DNA of 64,000 bases from an uncultured Candidatus Thioglobus sp. (GTDB taxonomy: Bacteria > Pseudomonadota > Gammaproteobacteria > PS1 > Pseudothioglobaceae): positions 1 through 64,000 of the forward strand of contig CAJQTG010000004.1 of NCBI GenBank assembly GCA_905618925.1, in the 5' to 3' direction. The first letter of the stretch is position 1, and each line of letters starts with the position of its first letter. This document shows positions 28,863-38,793 of this stretch, piece after piece. Under the pieces are notes generated by a model that had not been told where the DNA came from, made no database searches, and worked only from the letters and a program-made list of their open reading frames with translations. The position numbers and the translations under genes are program-made.

Positions 28863-28894
28863 ATGCGACGTTTTATTGTGCTCTAAAATTTTTA

Positions 28895-30025
28895 CTAGCC
28901 TAGAAATTGAATCATTATGCCTGCAGCGATTGCTGATCCTATAACACCAGCGACATTAGGTCCCATTGCATGCATAAGAAGGAAATTATTTGAATCAGCC
29001 TCAAGGCCAACTTTATTAGAGACACGAGCAGCCATTGGAACTGCTGAAACTCCCGCAGAACCAATTAATGGGTTAATTTTATTTTTACTAAACACATTCA
29101 TCAATTTTGCCATCAACAAGCCGCACATTGTTCCAATAGAAAAAGCAACTAAGCCCAATAGTAATATTCCTAAAGTATCAAGTTGAAGAAACTTATCGGC
29201 CATCAGTTTTGACCCTACTGCAAGGCCAAGAAAAATGGTTACTATATTAATTAAAGCATTCTGAGTAGTATCACTAAGGCGATCAACAACTCCAGATTCT
29301 TTCATTAAATTACCAAAAGCAAACATACCTAATAGAGGAGCTGCTGCGGGCAGAAGAAGAGCAACAAGTAATAACAAAATAATTGGGAATACAATTTTTT
29401 CAACCTTAGAGACCTCACGTAACTGAACCATCTTGATTTTTCTTTCTTTTTCAGTGGTCATCGCCCTCATAATTGGTGGCTGAATAAGAGGAACTAAGGC
29501 CATATATGAATATGAAGCAACTGCAATTGCTCCTAGTAACTCTGGCGCAAGAATTGAAGCTACATAAATAGAGGTTGGACCATCCGCGCCCCCAATAATT
29601 CCAATTGCAGCGGCCTGCTTCAAACTAAAGTCAAATAGACCAAGTACTGATAATCCTACTGCACCTAAGAGTGTGGCAAAAATTCCAAACTGCGCAGCAG
29701 CTCCAAGTAAAAGGGTTTTAGGATTAGCAAGAAGTGGGCCAAAATCTGTTAAAGCGCCAACACCCATAAAAATGATTAAAGGAAAAGCACCGGACTCAAT
29801 ACCAACAACATAGAATAGATGCAAAATTCCACCATCAATAGCTAAATTAGCTCCTGGTATATTACTTAAAAGAGCACCAAAACCAATAGGTAAAAGTAAA
29901 AGGGGTTCGAATTTTTTTACAATTGCTAGATAGATTAACAAGATACCTACAAGAAGCATAAGGCCTTGGCCCCAATCCATTTGATATAAGCCTGTGTTAA
30001 CCCAAAGTAGTTTTAGTTGCTCCAT
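28895..30025 (-). CDS. oadB: Sodium-translocating decarboxylase beta subunit
   Basis: The beta subunit decarboxylates the carboxybiotin made by OadA and couples this to Na+ export across the inner membrane. The 376-residue protein is highly hydrophobic (about nine to eleven helices) and has the conserved [13 protein letters not shown] segment and [21 protein letters not shown], plus a C-terminal [14 protein letters not shown] region carrying conserved polar residues. The GcdB/MmdB families look alike; the adjacent OadA supports the oxaloacetate version. It begins 2 bases downstream of the oadA stop. Confidence 0.93.
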   Translation of the reverse strand: MEQLKLLWVNTGLYQMDWGQGLMLLVGILLIYLAIVKKFEPLLLLPIGFGALLSNIPGANLAIDGGILHLFYVVGIESGAFPLIIFMGVGALTDFGPLLANPKTLLLGAAAQFGIFATLLGAVGLSVLGLFDFSLKQAAAIGIIGGADGPTSIYVASILAPELLGAIAVASYSYMALVPLIQPPIMRAMTTEKERKIKMVQLREVSKVEKIVFPIILLLLVALLLPAAAPLLGMFAFGNLMKESGVVDRLSDTTQNALINIVTIFLGLAVGSKLMADKFLQLDTLGILLLGLVAFSIGTMCGLLMAKLMNVFSKNKINPLIGSAGVSAVPMAARVSNKVGLEADSNNFLLMHAMGPNVAGVIGSAIAAGIMIQFLG

Positions 30026-30027
30026 AA

Positions 30028-31824
30028 CTAACCTAAAGAAAGAAGGAGTTGACCAACAGTTACCGAATCACCCTCTTTAACGCCAACATTTAAAACCACT
30101 CCAGAGCGTGTTGCTTTGATTTCAGTTTCCATCTTCATAGCCTCTAAAACAAGCAAAGTATCACCTTTTTTAACATTCTGATTAGGACTAACTAAAATTT
30201 TCCAAATAGTTCCTGATAGTGGCGCAGAAACGTCCTCTTTTCCATTCGCCAATGGCTCAGAGCCCACTTGGGAATCTTCAGAGCTTAATTCTAAGGTATC
30301 TGAGGAGGTCCCCATAGATTTTATCGTGCCACCTGCTGAAACGTTAACTGTATAAGATTGCCCTTTAAATGAAACAGTATATGTTCCTGCATCTTCCTCG
30401 TTAGTTGAAGAACTGATTGGCGCTTGAGGAACTGGCTCAAAGAAATCTGGATTATCTCTATTTTCTAAAAACTTAATTCCCACTTGTGGAAAAAGAGCAT
30501 AAGTCAAAAGATCATCAATTTTCTCATCTGCAACTCTAATGCCTTTCTCTACAACAAGTTTATCAAACTCAGATTCAAGAATATCTAGCTCAGGCTCAAT
30601 ATTGTCTGCAGGTCGACACGTAATAGGGTCTAAACCCTCTAAAACTCTCTCTTGCAGATCTTTATCAACTGGAGCAGGTGCAGCACCATATTCACCTTTC
30701 AGTATGCCAGCTGACTCTCTGGTAATAGTTTTATAACGTTCACCAGTTAGAACATTGAGTACAGATTGAGTACCAACAATTTGAGAGGTAGGAGTTACTA
30801 GAGGAATATAACCTAAGTCTTTTCGAACTCGAGGTATTTCTAGTAAAACTTCATCCATTTTATCAAGTGCATTTTGCTCTTTTAATTGGCTCTCCATATT
30901 AGTCAGCATGCCGCCCGGAACTTGAGATGTTAGAATTCTTGAATCGACACCCTTAAGTGATCCCTCAAACTTAGCATATTTAGCTCTGATTGGCTTAAAG
31001 TACTGATCAATTTCTTCAAGCTTTTTTAAATCTAAACCAGTTTTACGAGGGCTTGCCTCTAAAATAGAAACAATAGAATTAGTTGCAGAATGGCTGTAAG
31101 TCATACTCATCGAACCAATACAGGTATCAACGCGGTCTATCCCAGCCTCAACAGCCTTGATAATGCTAGCAGTAGAAAGACCAGTAGTCGCATGCGCATG
31201 AAGCTGAATAGGAATATCAATCACTTTTTTTAATTTTTTAACTAGGTCATAAGCAACATAAGGCTGCAATAAGCCAGCCATATCCTTAATGCATAAAGAG
31301 TGTGCGCCCATATCTTCAATTTTTTTAGCCATCTCAATCCATAATTCAGTTGTATGGACTGGACTAACTGTATATGAAATCGTACCTTGAGCATGCTGGC
31401 CAACTTTAACTGTTTGATCAATGGCAGTTTTAAGATTGCGCGTATCATTCATTGCGTCAAATATTCTTAAAACACCAACGCCATTTTCAGCACATCTATC
31501 AACAAATTTTCTAACTACATCGTCACTATAGTGGCGGTAACCCAATAAATTTTGGGCCCTAAGGAGCATTTGTTGAGGAGTGTTAGGCATAACTTTTTTG
31601 ATTTCACGTATTCTCTCCCAAGGATCTTCTCCAAGAAAACGAATACAAGCATCAAATGTAGCGCCACCCCAAGACTCCATTGACCAATAACCTATTTTGT
31701 CTAATTTTTCTGCAATAGGAAGCATGTCATCAATTCGCATTCTAGTTGCAAAAAGCGATTGATGTCCATCTCTAAGAACTAGCTCAGTTATTTGGACTGG
31801 TTTATTATTTTCTTTGTTAGACAT
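30028..31824 (-). CDS. oadA: Oxaloacetate decarboxylase alpha subunit (biotin carboxyl carrier)
   Basis: OadA transfers a carboxyl group from oxaloacetate to its biotin. The 598-residue protein has a carboxyltransferase TIM barrel ([16 protein letters not shown], metal-binding [33 protein letters not shown]), a linker of about 60 polar residues, and a C-terminal biotinyl domain with the biotinylated lysine in [10 protein letters not shown]. It could also act as pyruvate carboxylase subunit B, but the flanking oadG and oadB favour the sodium pump. The biotin may be supplied by bioF-bioH in the same window. Confidence 0.93.
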   Translation of the reverse strand: MSNKENNKPVQITELVLRDGHQSLFATRMRIDDMLPIAEKLDKIGYWSMESWGGATFDACIRFLGEDPWERIREIKKVMPNTPQQMLLRAQNLLGYRHYSDDVVRKFVDRCAENGVGVLRIFDAMNDTRNLKTAIDQTVKVGQHAQGTISYTVSPVHTTELWIEMAKKIEDMGAHSLCIKDMAGLLQPYVAYDLVKKLKKVIDIPIQLHAHATTGLSTASIIKAVEAGIDRVDTCIGSMSMTYSHSATNSIVSILEASPRKTGLDLKKLEEIDQYFKPIRAKYAKFEGSLKGVDSRILTSQVPGGMLTNMESQLKEQNALDKMDEVLLEIPRVRKDLGYIPLVTPTSQIVGTQSVLNVLTGERYKTITRESAGILKGEYGAAPAPVDKDLQERVLEGLDPITCRPADNIEPELDILESEFDKLVVEKGIRVADEKIDDLLTYALFPQVGIKFLENRDNPDFFEPVPQAPISSSTNEEDAGTYTVSFKGQSYTVNVSAGGTIKSMGTSSDTLELSSEDSQVGSEPLANGKEDVSAPLSGTIWKILVSPNQNVKKGDTLLVLEAMKMETEIKATRSGVVLNVGVKEGDSVTVGQLLLSLG

Positions 31825-31828
31825 GTAG

Positions 31829-32062
31829 TTATCTCTGTGTATGCATTTTTATTGCTGCCTCAATAATTGCTCTTGTTTTTTCGTCAATCTCAATTATTGG
31901 ATCAGAATCTAACGCAGAAGCGTCATTAGTTGCAGGTTGGATTTTTGCTACAAGTAGCGACATTACATTTGTGACAACGACCATCAGAGCAAGAAATACA
32001 AAAACGAAACCCATACCAAACATGGTTAAAGTTAGTGCATCAGTTACAAAGTTGTTATCCAT
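31829..32062 (-). CDS. oadG: Oxaloacetate decarboxylase gamma chain
   Basis: A 77-residue single-helix membrane protein. The helix TMFGMGFVFVFLALMVVVTNVMSLLV near residues 13-38 and the short polar tail are the usual OadG shape; the protein anchors and stabilises OadA on OadB and helps assemble the complex. It is the first gene of the oadG-oadA-oadB operon, 4 bases upstream of oadA. Short length and low complexity make the call depend partly on context. Confidence 0.85.
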   Translation of the reverse strand: MDNNFVTDALTLTMFGMGFVFVFLALMVVVTNVMSLLVAKIQPATNDASALDSDPIIEIDEKTRAIIEAAIKMHTQR

Positions 32063-32084
32063 TTTATTACATCCTAAACAAGTT

Positions 32085-32171
32085 TGGTACCAGTGGCCGG
32101 GCTCGAACCGGCACTCCCGTGAAGGAACCGGATTTTGAATCCGGCGTGTCTACCAATTCCACCACACTGGC
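32085..32171 (-). tRNA. tRNA-Leu (anticodon CAA), CCA encoded
   Basis: On the minus strand the 5' GCCAGTG pairs with 3' CACTGGT (first pair G-U), with discriminator A and encoded CCA. The anticodon loop reads GGATT-CAA-AATCC, so it decodes UUG. A long variable arm marks a class II leucine tRNA, and the T arm has GGTTCGAGCC. It is located between infA and oadG. Confidence 0.95.
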
Positions 32172-32182
32172 TTATCTAAGGT

Positions 32183-32401
32183 TTATTTATGTCTGAAAGT
32201 AATTCTTCCTTTAGTTAGATCGTAAGGAGTCATTTCAACAGTTACCTTATCGCCAGGTAGTATGCGTATATAGTGCTTACGAATCTTTCCAGAAATATGA
32301 GCAAGAACGCTATGTCCATTTTCCAATTCAACTTTAAAAGTTGTATTAGGTAATTTTTCTTTTACAACACCTTCTAACTCAATGTAATCACTTTTTGACA
32401 T
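32183..32401 (-). CDS. infA: Translation initiation factor IF-1
   Basis: IF-1 binds the 30S A site during initiation. The 72-residue protein is a single OB/S1 fold: [20 protein letters not shown], the loop [24 protein letters not shown] and the C-terminal [12 protein letters not shown]. Length and sequence are standard. It lies 11 bases upstream of the tRNA-Leu gene on the same strand, so the tRNA could be cut from an infA transcript. Confidence 0.97.
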   Translation of the reverse strand: MSKSDYIELEGVVKEKLPNTTFKVELENGHSVLAHISGKIRKHYIRILPGDKVTVEMTPYDLTKGRITFRHK

Positions 32402-32526
32402 ATTTATTTAATAAGAATATTCATTTAAAAACCAAGTAGCATTATACCTAATTACTTTTCATTTTTACAGTATGAATCAAGACGAGAACGTCTCATCAAC
32501 AATAATAAAACTAAAAAAATTAAAGA

Positions 32527-32976
32527 TTAATGAAAGTGTCTTTTTGAATGGACCCAGCCCTGGAGCTTTTGAAAATCCGTCTTCTTACTAGGTTGTACAA
32601 TTTTTTCTAACTCAACTAATCTTTCATTTAGCTCATTAAAAGCATTCGTATAATGCTTGCTCTTAATAGACTCTTGATATAATTTTGATTTCAAAGTAGC
32701 AATTACCGATACAAGGTCCTGATCATTACTGGCATCACTCACCCGCTCTCCTTGGCTTAGCTTGACCTGAGTATCTTGGAAGCGCTTTAAGTGTCGGGTA
32801 GCCTGCGAATCATCAAAAGAATTTGCATTATTAATAGCTAAGTTACTAGGATTAAAAGGAACAATCCTTTCAGGAATATTTAAATCTTGGAGGGATCCAC
32901 GACTTGTTGGTTGTTGGACGGTAAAACCACTGACGCCAAGTAAGCGTGCCACCCATGAAATACCGAATCTAATCAC
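32527..32976 (-). CDS. Hypothetical protein with coiled-coil C-terminus
   Basis: I do not recognise this 149-residue protein. The N-terminus (RFGISWVARLLGVSGFTV) is weakly hydrophobic but not a clear signal. Residues about 60-130 are charged and helical, with heptad-like spacing in FNELNERLVELEKIVQ, suggesting a coiled coil. It is serine, asparagine and glutamine rich. It stands on the minus strand about 60 bases downstream of hemD and 125 bases upstream of infA, with no shared operon logic. Composition is similar to the core genome, so it is not an obvious import. Confidence 0.5.
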   Translation of the reverse strand: MIRFGISWVARLLGVSGFTVQQPTSRGSLQDLNIPERIVPFNPSNLAINNANSFDDSQATRHLKRFQDTQVKLSQGERVSDASNDQDLVSVIATLKSKLYQESIKSKHYTNAFNELNERLVELEKIVQPSKKTDFQKLQGWVHSKRHFH

Positions 32977-33035
32977 CTGAACTCCCGATATAGTTTAATG
33001 TATGTTACCCAATCATTTTCTACTTGTGAGTTTTT

Positions 33036-33755
33036 TTAAATTATTAATTCGTTTATTAGATCCTGATCAGAAGGATTTAGTGTGACTTTTATATTTTCAA
33101 AGCCTAGATTCTCTGCCAAAACTTTAATTTTCTGACTAAAAACAATAAGCCTTCTTGTTTTAAACTTATTAAAATTATCAGGAGAGGCGAGATTTAATAG
33201 GCGAACAATATTAGAAAGACTTTCATTGCTACTTGCCATTAGCACACCCTTTGGAGAATTTAAAAATACTTCAATTGATTCAGAATGAAGTTTTGTGAGC
33301 TCACAAGGCGCCCGCTCATAGACTTCAAGATAATCAACCTGATTCAATTTTTTCAAATTATTCTTTAGTGTTTCTGATCCTCCCTTTCCTCTAACAATGA
33401 GAATTTTCTTATCGATTAACTCTGAACAAGCTTGCATTGCCAATAACTCTTTACTGGATGCATTAATTTTAGGAAAGCAATCAACTTTAATATCTTTATT
33501 AATTAGTCTTTTAGCAGTAATGGGGCCGACTGCAAATACCTTAAATGTCCCAGAAAACAATTTTTTAAAATAATCTTCGGCATAGTTAACCGCATTAACA
33601 CTTATAAAAATAATAACATCATACTTCTGACTCAAAACCCCATTGTTTATTTTTTTTACTTCAAAGGCGGGAAAAAAAGCATACTCAATATCAGATGCTT
33701 CTAAAAGCATTTTGAGATTTTCAGTCTGTGCAATTGGTCGAGTTATAAGTATCAT
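33036..33755 (-). CDS. hemD: Uroporphyrinogen-III synthase
   Basis: HemD cyclises hydroxymethylbilane with inversion of ring D in heme synthesis. The 239-residue protein fits the poorly conserved HemD fold: ILITRPIAQTENLKMLLEA at the start, DVIIFISVNAVNYAEDYF, FAVGPITAKRL, ILIVRGKGGSETLKNNLK and VYERAPCEL. These short motifs are the family's best markers. Neither hemC nor hemX is adjacent. Its start is about 150 bases from the divergent antiporter gene. Confidence 0.85.
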   Translation of the reverse strand: MILITRPIAQTENLKMLLEASDIEYAFFPAFEVKKINNGVLSQKYDVIIFISVNAVNYAEDYFKKLFSGTFKVFAVGPITAKRLINKDIKVDCFPKINASSKELLAMQACSELIDKKILIVRGKGGSETLKNNLKKLNQVDYLEVYERAPCELTKLHSESIEVFLNSPKGVLMASSNESLSNIVRLLNLASPDNFNKFKTRRLIVFSQKIKVLAENLGFENIKVTLNPSDQDLINELII

Positions 33756-33903
33756 TGATTCATTATAAATACATGCTTTTGAGATTGTCTTTAATGTTTG
33801 TTATAAACACATTAATCTTTAGTAGGTAAATTAGAGGCCCTGTTTTTTAAATTCTAACTTAGATGACTTTATAATAGACATCATAATCATTCTATATAAC
33901 AAC

Positions 33904-34842
33904 ATGTTACTACCAATTTTATCTCTACTAGCTGGCTTCTTATTACTAATGTGGAGTGCAGATGCTTTCACTGATAATGGGGCTAAAATTGCACGAATAT
34001 TTAACATCTCACCTCTAGTGATTGGCCTGCTCGTTTTTGGATTTGGCACGTCAGCACCAGAAATGTTAGTCTCTGGCCTTGCAGCATATGATGGCCACCC
34101 TGAAATGAGTATAGGAAATGCATTCGGTTCAAACATTTTTAATATAGGTTTGGTTCTAGGAGTTACTGCAATCATTCTTCCTATTACAGTTGAAAAATCT
34201 GTACTAAAGAAGGAGTGGTTATTCTTATTTTTAGCAACTCTAATTGTAGGTTTTTTATTATTAGATGGGTTTCTAAGCTTTACTGATGGCTTGATACTTC
34301 TGACCTTATTATTACTATTTCTCATTAATGTATTTAGAGAATCAAAGAAAGGGCGCCCTATTGATACTGATAGTCTTGAAATTCATTCTCAGAATCAAGA
34401 TAAGGGGAAGACTTGGCTGCTCTTAATTGTATCTCTTACTATATTAGTTTCTAGTGCAAGACTTGTAGTGTGGGGCGGAACTAGTCTTGCTCTATCTTTT
34501 GGTGTTAGTGACCTAATTATTGGTCTAACAGTTGTAGCGCTTGGTACAAGCCTTCCTGAACTCGCAGTATCCATAAGCAGTGCATTAAAAAAGCAACATC
34601 AAATGGTCATTGGCAATATTATTGGGTCAAACTTATTTAACACCCTTGGGGTCCTTGCAATTCCAGGCTTAATTCTACCATTTCAAATTCCAGCCGAAGT
34701 AATGAGTCGTGACTATTTCTTCATGTTAATGTTTACACTTCTAATTGTCATTCTTTCAATAAGGCTAAAAATCAGTCGTTTTGGTGGCTTTATTCTACTA
34801 ACCGCCTTGTCTGTTTATTTGTATCAACTATTTTGGATTTAG
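33904..34842 (+). CDS. Calcium/sodium antiporter (CaCA family)
   Basis: A 312-residue inner-membrane cation exchanger with ten helices in two inverted halves. The two alpha repeats are clear: GLLVFGFGTSAPEMLVSG in the first half and GLTVVALGTSLPELAVSI in the second, each with the acidic residue that binds cations, and each followed by GNAFGSNIFNIGLVLG or GNIIGSNLFNTLGVLA. It resembles E. coli YrbG. It probably exports Ca2+ using Na+ or H+. The last 10 bases overlap tsaE. Confidence 0.93.
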   Translation: MLLPILSLLAGFLLLMWSADAFTDNGAKIARIFNISPLVIGLLVFGFGTSAPEMLVSGLAAYDGHPEMSIGNAFGSNIFNIGLVLGVTAIILPITVEKSVLKKEWLFLFLATLIVGFLLLDGFLSFTDGLILLTLLLLFLINVFRESKKGRPIDTDSLEIHSQNQDKGKTWLLLIVSLTILVSSARLVVWGGTSLALSFGVSDLIIGLTVVALGTSLPELAVSISSALKKQHQMVIGNIIGSNLFNTLGVLAIPGLILPFQIPAEVMSRDYFFMLMFTLLIVILSIRLKISRFGGFILLTALSVYLYQLFWI

Positions 34843-35291
34843 TTCTTAAAAATCTTCATGGTACTCAAGAGTTGGGTAGAAAGCTTGCTCAATGTTGCTC
34901 TGCCTTACAAAGCTCATGCGTAATATACTTAATTGGTGATCTTGGTGCTGGAAAAACTACTCTAGCGCAAAACTTTATTGGATACTTTGGGTTTGATAAA
35001 GTAAAAAGTCCCACTTATACTTTAGTTGAAAGTTATCAAAATGATGCAATAGATATTTATCATTTCGATTGCTATCGACTCAGTGATCCAGAAGAATTAG
35101 AGTACATTGGAATTCGTGAATATCTTAAGCCAAATAGTCTTCAACTTATTGAGTGGCCAGAATTAGGTAAAGGAGCTATTGCACATTCTGATATATCAAT
35201 CAATATTAGCGGGAGTGGCGAAAAAAGAACAATAAATATCACATCTCAAACTGAAACAGGAAAATTAATTCTAAAATGCGCTATTGGATAA
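34833..35291 (+). CDS. tsaE: tRNA threonylcarbamoyladenosine biosynthesis ATPase TsaE
   Basis: TsaE is the ATPase of the t6A tRNA modification complex with TsaB and TsaD. The 152-residue protein has Walker A GDLGAGKTTLAQNFIG, the KSPTYTLVESY switch, DIYHFDCYRLSDPEELEYIGI and LQLIEWPE, which are standard TsaE motifs. A TTG codon inside the antiporter end is the likely start because no ATG precedes the P-loop at a suitable distance. The end overlaps the amidase start, giving the common tsaE-amiC order. Confidence 0.94.
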   Translation: MDLVLKNLHGTQELGRKLAQCCSALQSSCVIYLIGDLGAGKTTLAQNFIGYFGFDKVKSPTYTLVESYQNDAIDIYHFDCYRLSDPEELEYIGIREYLKPNSLQLIEWPELGKGAIAHSDISINISGSGEKRTINITSQTETGKLILKCAIG

Positions 35292-36418
35292 GTTTGATTA
35301 TTGTTGTATTTGCCGCCTGTGCATTTAGTGAAGAAAAAACTTCACTTTATGATTTTAGGTATTGGACCGCTCCAGATCAAACTCGAATTGTTATTGATAA
35401 AGAGGAAGACACCCTCTTTAATATAACCAATACTGATAAGGTTGTAATTATAAGTTTTGATGATACTGAAGTATTGTCTGAAACTTTTTCAAATATTTTT
35501 TTTAAAGATAACAGAATACAAAAAGTCCTTATAAAGAGAGATAAAAGAACTATTAAGCTAATCGTTCATATTAATAAAAATTTCAAAGTTAAGCACTTCA
35601 CCCTAGAGCCTAATGCAAAATATAAGTTTCATCGACTTGTAGTTGATATTATTGATCTGGAGTCTCAAGTAAAAATACAAGAAATAGAAACTATAAAAGG
35701 CATTAAAAAAGTAAAAAAGTCAACTCAAAAGGATCAAAGAATTATCTTAGTTGATGCTGGTCATGGCGGTGAAGATTCTGGGGCTATTGGTAAAAATAAA
35801 TCACAAGAAAAGTCTGTAAATTTGGCAATTGCCAAAAAACTTGTAGCAATAATTAATAAAAATAGTAGCCTAAAAGCCATACTAACCAGGAGTGGTGACT
35901 ACTATATTCCGCTAACTAAAAGAATAACAATAGCCCAAAAAGAAAATGCTACCATGTTTATTTCTATTCACGCAGACTCTGTCGAAAGTTCAACTGCAAA
36001 AGGTGCTTCGATTTACACCTTAAGTGAGAAGGGAAATAATAGCAAACTAGCTAAGCAATTGGAGCAATCCCAGAATCTAGTAGACCAGTTTGGAGGCGTT
36101 GAAACTGTAATTGATAATGATCAATTTTTGAAAAATATTTTGTCAGATTTTTCAAGAAAAGATCGAGACATACAATCACAGAATCTTGCTAAGGAAATAC
36201 TCAGTGAACTTGGGAAAATTGGACCAGTCCATAAAAAAGAACCTCAAAAAGCCAACTTTGTAGTATTAAAATCGCCCAGCATACCTTCAGTTCTGGTTGA
36301 AACTGCATTTATATCAAATCCAACTCAAGAAAAACGTTTGACCAATAGTAAACAACAGAAAAAAATTGCAGAGTCAATGTATAAAGGAATACTTAATTAC
36401 TACCAAAAACTAGAATAG
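35276..36418 (+). CDS. amiC: N-acetylmuramoyl-L-alanine amidase AmiC
   Basis: This periplasmic amidase cuts the stem peptide from muramic acid for cell separation. The 380-residue protein has an N-terminal hydrophobic signal (WISLIIVVFAACAFSEE), an AMIN domain over about residues 30-125 that directs it to the septum, a charged linker and a C-terminal amidase_3 domain with zinc ligands in VDAGHGGEDSGAIG, FISIHADS and the catalytic Glu in VETAFISNP. The order tsaE-amiC is widespread in gammaproteobacteria. Confidence 0.93.
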   Translation: MRYWISLIIVVFAACAFSEEKTSLYDFRYWTAPDQTRIVIDKEEDTLFNITNTDKVVIISFDDTEVLSETFSNIFFKDNRIQKVLIKRDKRTIKLIVHINKNFKVKHFTLEPNAKYKFHRLVVDIIDLESQVKIQEIETIKGIKKVKKSTQKDQRIILVDAGHGGEDSGAIGKNKSQEKSVNLAIAKKLVAIINKNSSLKAILTRSGDYYIPLTKRITIAQKENATMFISIHADSVESSTAKGASIYTLSEKGNNSKLAKQLEQSQNLVDQFGGVETVIDNDQFLKNILSDFSRKDRDIQSQNLAKEILSELGKIGPVHKKEPQKANFVVLKSPSIPSVLVETAFISNPTQEKRLTNSKQQKKIAESMYKGILNYYQKLE

Positions 36419-36436
36419 TTACTTATAGCCTCTAGC

Positions 36437-37969
36437 TTAAGTTTCTGAATCTTTAGTTAAAATAATTGCATCACTTACCAGTTGATGAACACTTACAATC
36501 ATGTAAGGGTCAAAATCATAATTAGGTAGTACCTTTGAAAACTGTGATTTACATATAGCGCAGATAGCAGCTAATGTGTTTACGCCATTGTCTTGTTCAC
36601 TTTGCTTTAAGGCATGCATTCTTGGCTTTGCCCCCTTTATTCTTAAATCAATAAGATCATCGGTAAGAAGTCCACCACCGCCACCACAACAAAAGGTAGC
36701 GGACTTTATTGTGGATTTATGCATATCTGAAAAGTTATTACATGCTGCCTTGATTACCTCTCTTGGGAGAATAAACTGACCATTTTCAATATCACCCATA
36801 TTACTTCCACGAGCAACATTACACGAGTCATGGAAAGTTACAACTCGATGATCATTTTTAGACTTATCAAATGATAATTTATCTCTTTGGATTAAATCAT
36901 ACGTAAATTCAATCATATGTTGTGGCTGCGGATAGTTGCTATCTAATTGGTTTTGAAGTTTTAATGAATATTCATCACTCCCCCCATTTCCTAAGCCGGT
37001 AAGAGTATTCCAAAAACTGTAAGCAACTCGCCACGCATGTCCGCACTCACCGACTACTACACGTTTAACATTCAAGTCAAGTGCTGCTTTACGAATTCGC
37101 AATGCTCCTTGTCTCATAACATCATAATTACCAATAAACATGCCAAAATTTGCAGCCTCTGAGGCATAAGAACTTAATGTCCAACTTACACCGCTTTGAT
37201 GAAAAACTTTAGCATAACCAATAAGTCCATCAATATGAGGCTCAGCAAAGAAATCTGCTGAAGGAGTGACCATTAAAACTTCAGAATTTTTAATATCAAG
37301 GGGCAACTTAACACTAGCACCAGTCTCCTCTTCAATCTCCTCCTCTAAGTCAGCTAAAGTATCTCTTAGAGCTGGCTCAGGCATCCCTAAATTATTTCCA
37401 ATTTTATTAATTTTTCCTAAGATTTGGTTAGGGTATTTTTGGCCCACACCAATTGCATTCATTACCTCACGAGCTGCCATTGAAATTTCAGCAGTATCAA
37501 TTCCAATCGGGCAGAATACCGCACATCTTCGACATTGCGAGCATTGGTGAAAGTAGTTATACCAATCATCAAGCATATTCTCATCAAAGTCTTTAGCGCC
37601 TACTAGTTTTGGAAAATACTTCCCTGCAAAAGTAAAGTGTCTCCTATAAACACTTCTAAATAAATCTTGTCTAGCAACTGGCATATTTTTGGGGTCGGCA
37701 GTTCCTAAATAATAGTGACACTTATCAGTGCAAACACCACACTTCATACAAGAGTCCAAAAATACTTGGACAGAACGATATTTAGATTTAGTTTCAGCAA
37801 TTTTATTAATTGCTACTTGCTGCCAATTATCAACTTTTTCACCTGGAAATCCGAGGTCTTTTTGTATTTCTATACTGGCTTTAAAAGGCCCCTTACCAGC
37901 CATTGAGTCTTTCTTTAGTGGCGGAATTGCAAGATATGTAGGAAGTTTTTCGATACTATTTTTTGACAT
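36437..37969 (-). CDS. dsrK: DsrK, iron-sulfur subunit of the DsrMKJOP complex
   Basis: DsrK is the cytoplasmic heterodisulfide-reductase-like subunit thought to oxidise or reduce the DsrC trisulfide. The 510-residue protein has two ferredoxin-type cysteine clusters (SCMKCGVCTDKCHYY and QCSQCRRCAVFCPIG) and two cysteine-rich CCG-type regions: FHDSCNVARG and the very typical TFCCGGGGGLLTDDL. Its length matches Allochromatium DsrK (about 525). It is 2 bases downstream of dsrM. The usual dsrJOP partners are not in the window. Confidence 0.9.
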   Translation of the reverse strand: MSKNSIEKLPTYLAIPPLKKDSMAGKGPFKASIEIQKDLGFPGEKVDNWQQVAINKIAETKSKYRSVQVFLDSCMKCGVCTDKCHYYLGTADPKNMPVARQDLFRSVYRRHFTFAGKYFPKLVGAKDFDENMLDDWYNYFHQCSQCRRCAVFCPIGIDTAEISMAAREVMNAIGVGQKYPNQILGKINKIGNNLGMPEPALRDTLADLEEEIEEETGASVKLPLDIKNSEVLMVTPSADFFAEPHIDGLIGYAKVFHQSGVSWTLSSYASEAANFGMFIGNYDVMRQGALRIRKAALDLNVKRVVVGECGHAWRVAYSFWNTLTGLGNGGSDEYSLKLQNQLDSNYPQPQHMIEFTYDLIQRDKLSFDKSKNDHRVVTFHDSCNVARGSNMGDIENGQFILPREVIKAACNNFSDMHKSTIKSATFCCGGGGGLLTDDLIDLRIKGAKPRMHALKQSEQDNGVNTLAAICAICKSQFSKVLPNYDFDPYMIVSVHQLVSDAIILTKDSET

Positions 37970-37971
37970 AA

Positions 37972-38745
37972 TTAATTCCCTTTATCCTGATTGTGCTCGA
38001 GATCAATTTTAGTATTTTTTTCTTTTTGCATAGCCCAATTAGAGATATGCCTTTTTTTACGTGCATCATCTACTTGATTAAGCGTAGGGGCAAAAAATAT
38101 ACCAGGCCCATGTAATAATTTTGATATCGGGAAAATAGCTATAAGAAAGAAGACTGGAAAAATATGAGCTAAGAAAATCGCCTCTTTTGGTAATTCAGAC
38201 CATTGAAAAGTAATCAAACCTTCTGCAAAATTTTTAACTAGAAGCATATTTGGATGATTATTTGCAAAGGTCATTAACATTCCACTTGCACCAATCAAAA
38301 TTATTAATAGCAGCATGAGATAATCTGATGGCGCTGAAATATATCTAACTCTATCCACAAAAACTCTTCTACCTAGTAATCCAATCAAACCAAAAATAAG
38401 GGGATAAGCAGCATATTTTAATGGTTCAGTTTTAAGCAATATTAAAGGAATTTCGCCAGGCCAAAAATAAACTAAATGACGAAAAAAAAGAAGGACAAGA
38501 GCAAGGTGAAAACTCCAGCCAAAAAGCCAAGTCCATTTACTTGATTTAAAAAGAGTTGCAAATAAAAAAACTTCTTTAGCGAGCCTTAAAAATACTCCAG
38601 ATTTTGTTAATGGAGCAGGTGCAATAGGTATCTTAAGCGGCGCAGGGGTATTCCAATATTGAACAACCTTGTAAGAGAGGCCTGTAATAAAGATTAATAC
38701 AGAGAAGTAGAAAAAGAGTGTAAAAAAAATGCTGATTAATGACAT
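37972..38745 (-). CDS. dsrM: DsrM, NarI-like membrane cytochrome subunit
   Basis: DsrM is the heme b membrane subunit that exchanges electrons with the quinone pool and DsrK. The 257-residue protein has five to six helices of the nitrate-reductase gamma (NarI) type, with paired histidine candidates in SFHLALVLLFFRHL and FLAHIFPVFFLIAIFPISKLLHG. The polar C-terminus after the last helix faces the cytoplasm. It lies between dsrC and dsrK on the same strand. DsrM of A. vinosum is of similar size. Confidence 0.88.
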   Translation of the reverse strand: MSLISIFFTLFFYFSVLIFITGLSYKVVQYWNTPAPLKIPIAPAPLTKSGVFLRLAKEVFLFATLFKSSKWTWLFGWSFHLALVLLFFRHLVYFWPGEIPLILLKTEPLKYAAYPLIFGLIGLLGRRVFVDRVRYISAPSDYLMLLLIILIGASGMLMTFANNHPNMLLVKNFAEGLITFQWSELPKEAIFLAHIFPVFFLIAIFPISKLLHGPGIFFAPTLNQVDDARKKRHISNWAMQKEKNTKIDLEHNQDKGN

Positions 38746-38793
38746 ATGACTTATTTTTTATCCCAAAATGGAAGTCAAGGCTTATTTATCAGG

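Larger units (their letters stand above)
26600..28890. other. Higher-GC patch, probably acquired DNA
   Basis: By eye the DNA between the lolD stop and the oadB stop has GC near 45-55 percent in many 60-base lines, against about 35-38 percent in neighbours, with codons such as CTG, GGC and CGC that are rare around it. It carries only the S9 peptidase and yciH. A sharp change at both edges suggests lateral transfer of this gene pair. Confidence 0.6.
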
